Positions 49,080-52,893 of a stretch of DNA of 52,893 bases are shown here, in pieces. Made by a program: the position numbers and the translations under genes. Position 1 is the stretch's first letter. The number at the start of each line of letters is the position of its first letter. The notes under the pieces were generated by a model. It made no database searches. It had not been told where the DNA came from and worked only from the letters and a program-made list of their open reading frames with translations. Source of the DNA: Elusimicrobiota bacterium (GTDB lineage Bacteria > Elusimicrobiota > Elusimicrobia > UBA1565 > UBA9628); NCBI GenBank assembly GCA_016182905.1, contig JACPFR010000045.1, positions 1-52,893 of the forward strand, in the 5' to 3' direction.

Positions 49080-50685
49080 TCACCCTCCGGGCCGCCTTGG
49101 CGAGCCTGGTCCCGTAGCGCCGGTAGAACGGGAGCCGGCACGCGTTGAGCAGGCGGTCCATGGTCCGGCTCGCGCCCTCCAGGCCCATCTCGAAATCGCG
49201 GCTCGAGAACCGGGACTTCCCCGCGGCGCTGACGCGCCAGTCGAAGAAGATGTCGGAGTAGACGGCGCGGAACTCCCCCTCGCGCAGCGCGGCCTCCAGC
49301 TCGGACGGCGACGCGAAGGTCCGCACGCCCGCGCCGCGCAATCCCGGCGGGAGCGCCGGCGCGGTCCCGTGCCGGTCGAAATACAGGAGATCGACGCCGA
49401 AGCCCATCTCACGGATCATGCCCGCCAGCGGCGCCCCGTGCCCGTAGCGCGGCGCGAGCAGGCGCGGCAAAGTCGCCTCCGAGACGGCGAAGGCGAGGCG
49501 CGCGGCCGCGGCCTCCTTGCGGCGCGCCTCCCACGACGGCATGAACGCGGCGAGCCGCGCGGACCAGACGGCCTCGAACTCGCGCTCCCTGCCCGCGGCG
49601 GCCGCGATGCTCCGCAGGCACTCGCGCGTCCCCTCGACGCCGTAGGGGGCGCGCGCCGTCACCACCGGCCGGCTCGAGCCCTTCAGGAACTCCAGGGTCC
49701 GGTCCGCGTAGGCGGGCTTCTCGCAGAACACCTGCCAGCGCGCTCGCGAGAGGTCCTCCAGCGAGGGGAAGTCCACGACGGGGAAGACGCTGACGCCGAC
49801 CGTCAGCCCCATCTCCTCCAGCAGCGGACGCAGCTCGTCCTCGCGGAACGCCGTCGGGAAGTGGAACAGGTTGACGCACGCGGCGTCCCCGGGGCCGTCG
49901 AGGAAGCCGGGCCGGGCGATCAGCTCGCGGAAGTGCTCGCCGAAGTTGTCGCCGCGGTCGCGGTCCTTCTGGCTCCAGCTCACCGAGGTCCCCCCGACCT
50001 CCTTCTCGCAGCGCTTGGCCAGCGCCTGGAAGTCCTCCCCCATCACGATCGGCGTGCACAGGTGGGTGACGACCATGTAGTTGCCCGCCTCGGCCAGGCG
50101 GCGCACCTCGGAGACGAGCTCGTCGGCCTTCTCGCCGGTGCCCATCACCATGTCCTTCTCCTCGAGCTCGACGGCGACGAACGCGTCCTCGCCCGCCTCG
50201 CCGAGGTCCACGGACTCGTCCGGCCAGTCGAGGAAGCTCCACTGGCTGAAGCTGATGTCCGGCCGCGCGCAGAAGCACTCGAGGTCGGCGTACTCGACGG
50301 TGACGGTCTTGTTCGGCGTGGGCTCGGGCGCCTCCATCAGGATCTCGAAGTCCTGGTCGGCGAAGAAGTTCCGCCAGCCCGCCTCGAGCAGCCCCATGGG
50401 GCCGGCGACGTAGGGGACCTTGATCCGGTCGCCGGCGTCCCCGGCCTCCAGCTCCTCGACGAAGGTCTCCGGGTCGGCGGCGACGAGCTCCAGCACGCGC
50501 GCGAGGCGGAGCGGGCCCAGCTTCTCCCCGCCGTACTCCAGGCGCTTGTCCCCCTTGCGCAGCCGCAGGCGCGCGCGCGCGCCGTCCTCCACGCACAGCC
50601 CCTCCAGGCTCAGGCCCTTCGCCGCGAGGCCGAGGAGCTCCGCCACGGCCGCCGTCGCCCGCGGGCCGGCCGACGCGTGCCTCAC
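49072..50685 (-). CDS. NifD-like nitrogenase component 1 protein
   Basis: The product has 537 residues from the GTG at 50685 (GTGA overlap). The leading domain is shortened (about 1-80). The NifD-like part starts near LLEAGWRNFFADQD (99-112), with C137 in EYADLECFC and C210 in VTHLCTPIVMGED as cluster ligands. C321 (WQVFCEKPAY) aligns with NifD Cys275, but no His442 equivalent is seen (YSDIFFDWRVSAAGKSRFSS). SWSQKDRDRGDNFGEHF and FHFPTAFREDELRPLLEEMG are blocks shared with 32625-34394. It is the first nitrogenase-like gene behind the cluster promoter. Confidence 0.88.
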   Translation of the reverse strand: MRHASAGPRATAAVAELLGLAAKGLSLEGLCVEDGARARLRLRKGDKRLEYGGEKLGPLRLARVLELVAADPETFVEELEAGDAGDRIKVPYVAGPMGLLEAGWRNFFADQDFEILMEAPEPTPNKTVTVEYADLECFCARPDISFSQWSFLDWPDESVDLGEAGEDAFVAVELEEKDMVMGTGEKADELVSEVRRLAEAGNYMVVTHLCTPIVMGEDFQALAKRCEKEVGGTSVSWSQKDRDRGDNFGEHFRELIARPGFLDGPGDAACVNLFHFPTAFREDELRPLLEEMGLTVGVSVFPVVDFPSLEDLSRARWQVFCEKPAYADRTLEFLKGSSRPVVTARAPYGVEGTRECLRSIAAAAGREREFEAVWSARLAAFMPSWEARRKEAAAARLAFAVSEATLPRLLAPRYGHGAPLAGMIREMGFGVDLLYFDRHGTAPALPPGLRGAGVRTFASPSELEAALREGEFRAVYSDIFFDWRVSAAGKSRFSSRDFEMGLEGASRTMDRLLNACRLPFYRRYGTRLAKAARRVNV

Positions 50686-51854
50686 GCGGGCCCCACCGGC
50701 TGCTCCTTCTCGTAGAACGAGAAGCAGCCGCGGCACGACGGGAAGATGTTCGAGAAGACGCGGCGGCGCAGGGCCCGGGCCTTCGGCCCGTCCCAGACGG
50801 CCGCGAAGGAGCCCTCCTTCAGGTCGCCCAGGACGTAGTCGGGGCACACCCACACTTGGCCGTTCGGGAAGACGTTGACCTGCCGCCAGGGGCCGTCGCA
50901 GAAGGGCGCGCCGAGGCCCTCGCGGCGCCCCTCGTAGTAGTCGCGCAGCGCCTTCGCCCCGCGCAGGTCGATGTTGAAGCGGGCGTGAGGCAGCGAGGCG
51001 CGCAGCCTTCCCAGCGCGGCGTCGAGGGCCGCGTAATCCATGGCGTGAGGACGGTAGCCGTAGCCGTTCCAGAGCCCGACCGGCAGCCCGAACTCGCTCT
51101 CGAAGACCCGCTTCTGCGCCGCCAGCACCTCCGGCCGGTTGAAGATCAGGTGCATGAAGTAGATCTCGTCGAACTCCACTCCCTCGTCCTTGAGATGGTC
51201 GATGAGCGAGATGAGATGGCCGCCGTTGGAGTCGAACACCTCGCACATCAGGCGCAGGATCGGCTTGCGCCCCGGAGCGCGGTCGCGCAGCCCCGCCAGG
51301 CGCTTGAGGCCCCGCATCATGACCCGGTAGTGCCCGGCCGCCCCCCCGCGCAGCTCCTTGCTCATGGCCGGCGGGCACGCGATCGAGATGTTCACCTGGT
51401 CGAAGCTGTCCGCGACCTCCGCGGCGAAGCGGTCCAGGAGCACGCCGTTCGTCGTCAGGATGGTGCGCAGGCCGCGGTCCCGGGCGCGCCGGGCGAGCTC
51501 CCGCCAGTGAGGGCTCAGCAGCGGCTCGCCGCCCGCGAAGTTCACGTACTCCGGCCGGAACGCCGCCAGCTCGTCGATGAAGGCGCGCATCCGCGGCAGC
51601 GGCGCGGGCTTGGAGATGCCGGCGTAGTACCTCCCGTCGTGGCAGGCCCCGCCCGCGCCCCAGAGGGAGCAGGCCTGGCAGCGCAGGTTGCAGGCCATCG
51701 TGAGCATCAGGTAGACCTCGCCGATCACCGCGCCGTGAAAGGGGTCCGGAGCCCGGAGGCCGAGGCGGCTGAGGCGCCCCACGAGCCGGCGGCGGTCCGT
51801 CGGCTCTCCAAGCGGCGGCGCGGGTTTCCGGAGGGGTCGGGATGTCCGCTTCAT
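50682..51854 (-). CDS. radical SAM/SPASM protein, first gene of the cluster
   Basis: The product has 390 residues. C55, C59 and C62 lie in TMACNLRCQACSLWG, with another Cys shortly after (GGACHDG). FAGGEPLLSPHW and TILTTNGVLLDRF complete the radical SAM core. The C-terminal half has SPASM-like features: FCDGPWRQVNVFPNGQVWVC, then IFPSCRGCFSFY, for at least one auxiliary cluster. ATG at 51854, with GGA eight bases upstream. Located 137 bp from the divergent NifH-like gene and driven by the motif at 51873-51889. Confidence 0.88.
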   Translation of the reverse strand: MKRTSRPLRKPAPPLGEPTDRRRLVGRLSRLGLRAPDPFHGAVIGEVYLMLTMACNLRCQACSLWGAGGACHDGRYYAGISKPAPLPRMRAFIDELAAFRPEYVNFAGGEPLLSPHWRELARRARDRGLRTILTTNGVLLDRFAAEVADSFDQVNISIACPPAMSKELRGGAAGHYRVMMRGLKRLAGLRDRAPGRKPILRLMCEVFDSNGGHLISLIDHLKDEGVEFDEIYFMHLIFNRPEVLAAQKRVFESEFGLPVGLWNGYGYRPHAMDYAALDAALGRLRASLPHARFNIDLRGAKALRDYYEGRREGLGAPFCDGPWRQVNVFPNGQVWVCPDYVLGDLKEGSFAAVWDGPKARALRRRVFSNIFPSCRGCFSFYEKEQPVGPA

Positions 51855-51872
51855 GGATGGATTCCAGTCATA

Positions 51873-51889
51873 CGCAACACTACGGCCGC
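51873..51889 (-). promoter_or_regulatory. -24/-12-like promoter for the 25-gene cluster
   Basis: The minus strand reads GCGGCCGTAGTGTTGCG, with GG at 51887-51886 and GC at 51875-51874, ten bases apart. A start near 51862 gives an 8-nt leader before the ATG at 51854. Confidence 0.55.
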
Positions 51890-51941
51890 ACCCGCCGTTT
51901 CGTGCCGCGCGCGGCCGCCGGAGCCGGATTCGCCCGCCCCG

Positions 51942-51958
51942 GTGGCCGGACCGTTGCG
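51942..51958 (+). promoter_or_regulatory. -24/-12-like promoter for the divergent NifH-like gene
   Basis: GTGGCCGGACCGTTGCG has GG at 51944-51945 and GC at 51956-51957, ten bases apart. A start near 51969 leaves a leader of about 23 nt with GGAG before the ATG at 51992. Confidence 0.55.
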
Positions 51959-51991
51959 TTCAAAGCCGCTCAGCCCCATGAACGGAGCGAA

Positions 51992-52893
51992 ATGATCCCC
52001 CGCACGCCGGAAAAACTGGTCTTCTTCGGCAAAGGGGGCAGCGGAAAGTCGACCATCTCCTCGAACCTCAGCGCGATCTACGCGCGCTCGGGGCTCAAGG
52101 TCCTCCACGTCGGCTGCGACCCCAAGCGCGATTCGACCGCGCTCCTGGTGGAGCGCCCGCAGGCCCGGACCGTCCTGACCCCGCGGGGCGAGGACCTCGG
52201 CGTCGCCCCGGCCGCGGAGTTCCTGATGCGCAGCCGGCTCGGGCTCGACTGCGTCGAGGCGGGCGGGCCGGAGCCGGGCGTCGGCTGCGCGGGCCGCGGC
52301 ATCAGCAAGATGATCGAGGTCCTGCACCGGGACCGGATCATCGAGCGGGGCGGGTACGACGTCGTGGCGTTCGACGTGCTCGGGGACGTGGTCTGCGGAG
52401 GCTTCGCCTCGCCGCTGCGCCTGGGGTTCGGCGAGAAGGTCGTCATCGTCGTCAGCGAGGAGGCGATGTCGCTGTACGCCGCCAACAACATCGCGCACGC
52501 GGTCCGCAACTACGCGGGCAACGGCGTCGGGCTCTGCGGCCTGATCGCCAACCTCCGCGACCCCGGCGCCGACGTGAGGATGATCGAGCGCTTCGCGCGC
52601 CGGATCGGGACCTCCGTCGTCGGCGTCGTGCCGCGCGACCCCGCCTTCCGCGAGGCGGAAGCCCGGGAGCGCTGCCTGGCCGAGCTCCGGCCGCGGCCGA
52701 AGGCGCTCAAGAACCTGGAGAGGATCGCCGAGCGCCTGCGCGCCATGGACCGGCGCCGGCTCACGGTGCCCGCGCCGCTGGACGCGGCGGAGTTCTACGT
52801 GGCGAACCGCCTCCGCTTCGCCGCCGGCCGGCGGCCCCGTCCCGCGCGCTCCGCGCCCGCCGCGCCGGCGCCCGCCGCCGCGCGCGCGGAGGC
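51992..52893 (+). CDS. NifH-like iron protein, open at right edge, possible NifH-D fusion
   Basis: Three hundred codons are visible with no stop. The NifH part has a P-loop GKGGSGKST (13-21) with Ser where other copies have Ile or Val, GCDPKRDST, and both cluster cysteines C99 (GVGCAGRGI) and C135 (VVCGGFASP). After EFYVANRLRF the sequence becomes Pro/Ala/Arg-rich (RPRPARSAPAAPAPAAARAE), very like the linker in the NifH-D fusion at 25172-27514, so a NifD-like domain may follow outside the window. ATG at 51992 preceded by CGGAG; an earlier ATG at 51978 stops after five codons. Read directly from the nucleotide sequence. Confidence 0.9.
   Translation, partial: MIPRTPEKLVFFGKGGSGKSTISSNLSAIYARSGLKVLHVGCDPKRDSTALLVERPQARTVLTPRGEDLGVAPAAEFLMRSRLGLDCVEAGGPEPGVGCAGRGISKMIEVLHRDRIIERGGYDVVAFDVLGDVVCGGFASPLRLGFGEKVVIVVSEEAMSLYAANNIAHAVRNYAGNGVGLCGLIANLRDPGADVRMIERFARRIGTSVVGVVPRDPAFREAEARERCLAELRPRPKALKNLERIAERLRAMDRRRLTVPAPLDAAEFYVANRLRFAAGRRPRPARSAPAAPAPAAARAE

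Larger units (their letters stand above)
51855..51991. other. divergent promoter region of the nitrogenase-like cluster
   Basis: These 137 bases separate the radical SAM gene (minus) and the NifH-like gene (plus). Two copies of the GGCCG-N3-GTTGCG motif face away from each other at 51873-51889 and 51942-51958. I see no gene or strong hairpin between them. Confidence 0.65.

Noticed and set aside
14609-52893. Canonical nitrogen fixation (nif) cluster
   Set aside because: No nifB, nifE or nifN with typical motifs, third P-cluster cysteines missing and FeMo-co histidine absent in all D-like chains.
14609-52893. Protochlorophyllide/chlorophyllide reductase or F430 (Cfb) pathway
   Set aside because: No other bch or cfb genes are present, and five D/K pairs plus eight radical SAM genes do not match either pathway.
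1-52893. CRISPR array, tRNA, rRNA or transposase genes
   Set aside because: I looked for regular short repeats, tRNA-like cloverleaf sequences and transposase motifs and saw none.

Overview
The window is very GC-rich (around 70 percent or more by eye), densely coded and bacterial. It combines an A2-type haem-copper oxidase operon, an oxygen-sensitive class III ribonucleotide reductase, and a very large cluster of nitrogenase-like and radical SAM genes. From memory of the literature, groundwater Elusimicrobiota carry a nitrogenase paralogue embedded among radical SAM genes, and that phylum is my best guess for the host. This is inference, because no marker gene is present.

Left part (1-14612): a partial CHAD-domain gene diverges from a small membrane-anchored Cys-rich protein. 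Next come a universal stress protein/hemerythrin pair, a seven-gene oxidase operon (Rrf2 regulator, subunits III, IV, SCO, II, I, haem farnesyltransferase), and an anaerobic ribonucleotide reductase operon whose glycyl-radical tail is a separate small gene. Then follow an inverted-repeat element and an operon of a Crp/Fnr regulator, a thioredoxin-reductase-like flavoprotein without redox cysteines, and an RlmN-like radical SAM-isochorismatase fusion. A small lipoprotein gene diverges from the regulator.

Right part (14609-51854): 25 minus-strand genes, 19 of whose 24 junctions overlap. They encode five NifK-like proteins and six NifD-like proteins or domains, which form five D/K pairs plus one D domain fused to a radical SAM protein. 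They also encode three NifH-like proteins (one fused to a NifD-like domain), eight radical SAM proteins, a tetrapyrrole-methylase-family enzyme, a prepilin-peptidase-like membrane protein, two paralogous TPR proteins and a membrane TPR protein. A fourth NifH-like gene starts divergently at 51992 and runs off the window, possibly as a second NifH-D fusion.

The NifH proteins keep both Fe-S cysteines. Each D-like and most K-like proteins keep two of the three P-cluster cysteines and lack the FeMo-co histidine. The likely core is therefore ATP-driven electron transfer through simple [4Fe-4S] clusters to an unknown substrate, resembling dark protochlorophyllide reductase more than nitrogenase. Radical SAM, HemN-like and tetrapyrrole-methylase enzymes would build or modify that substrate or cofactor. 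The product is not identifiable from sequence.

Ten transcription-unit starts, including every divergent start, carry the same GG-N10-GC motif, of the type GGCCG-N3-CGTTGCG. It resembles a sigma-54 -24/-12 promoter and may be a general promoter class of this genome.
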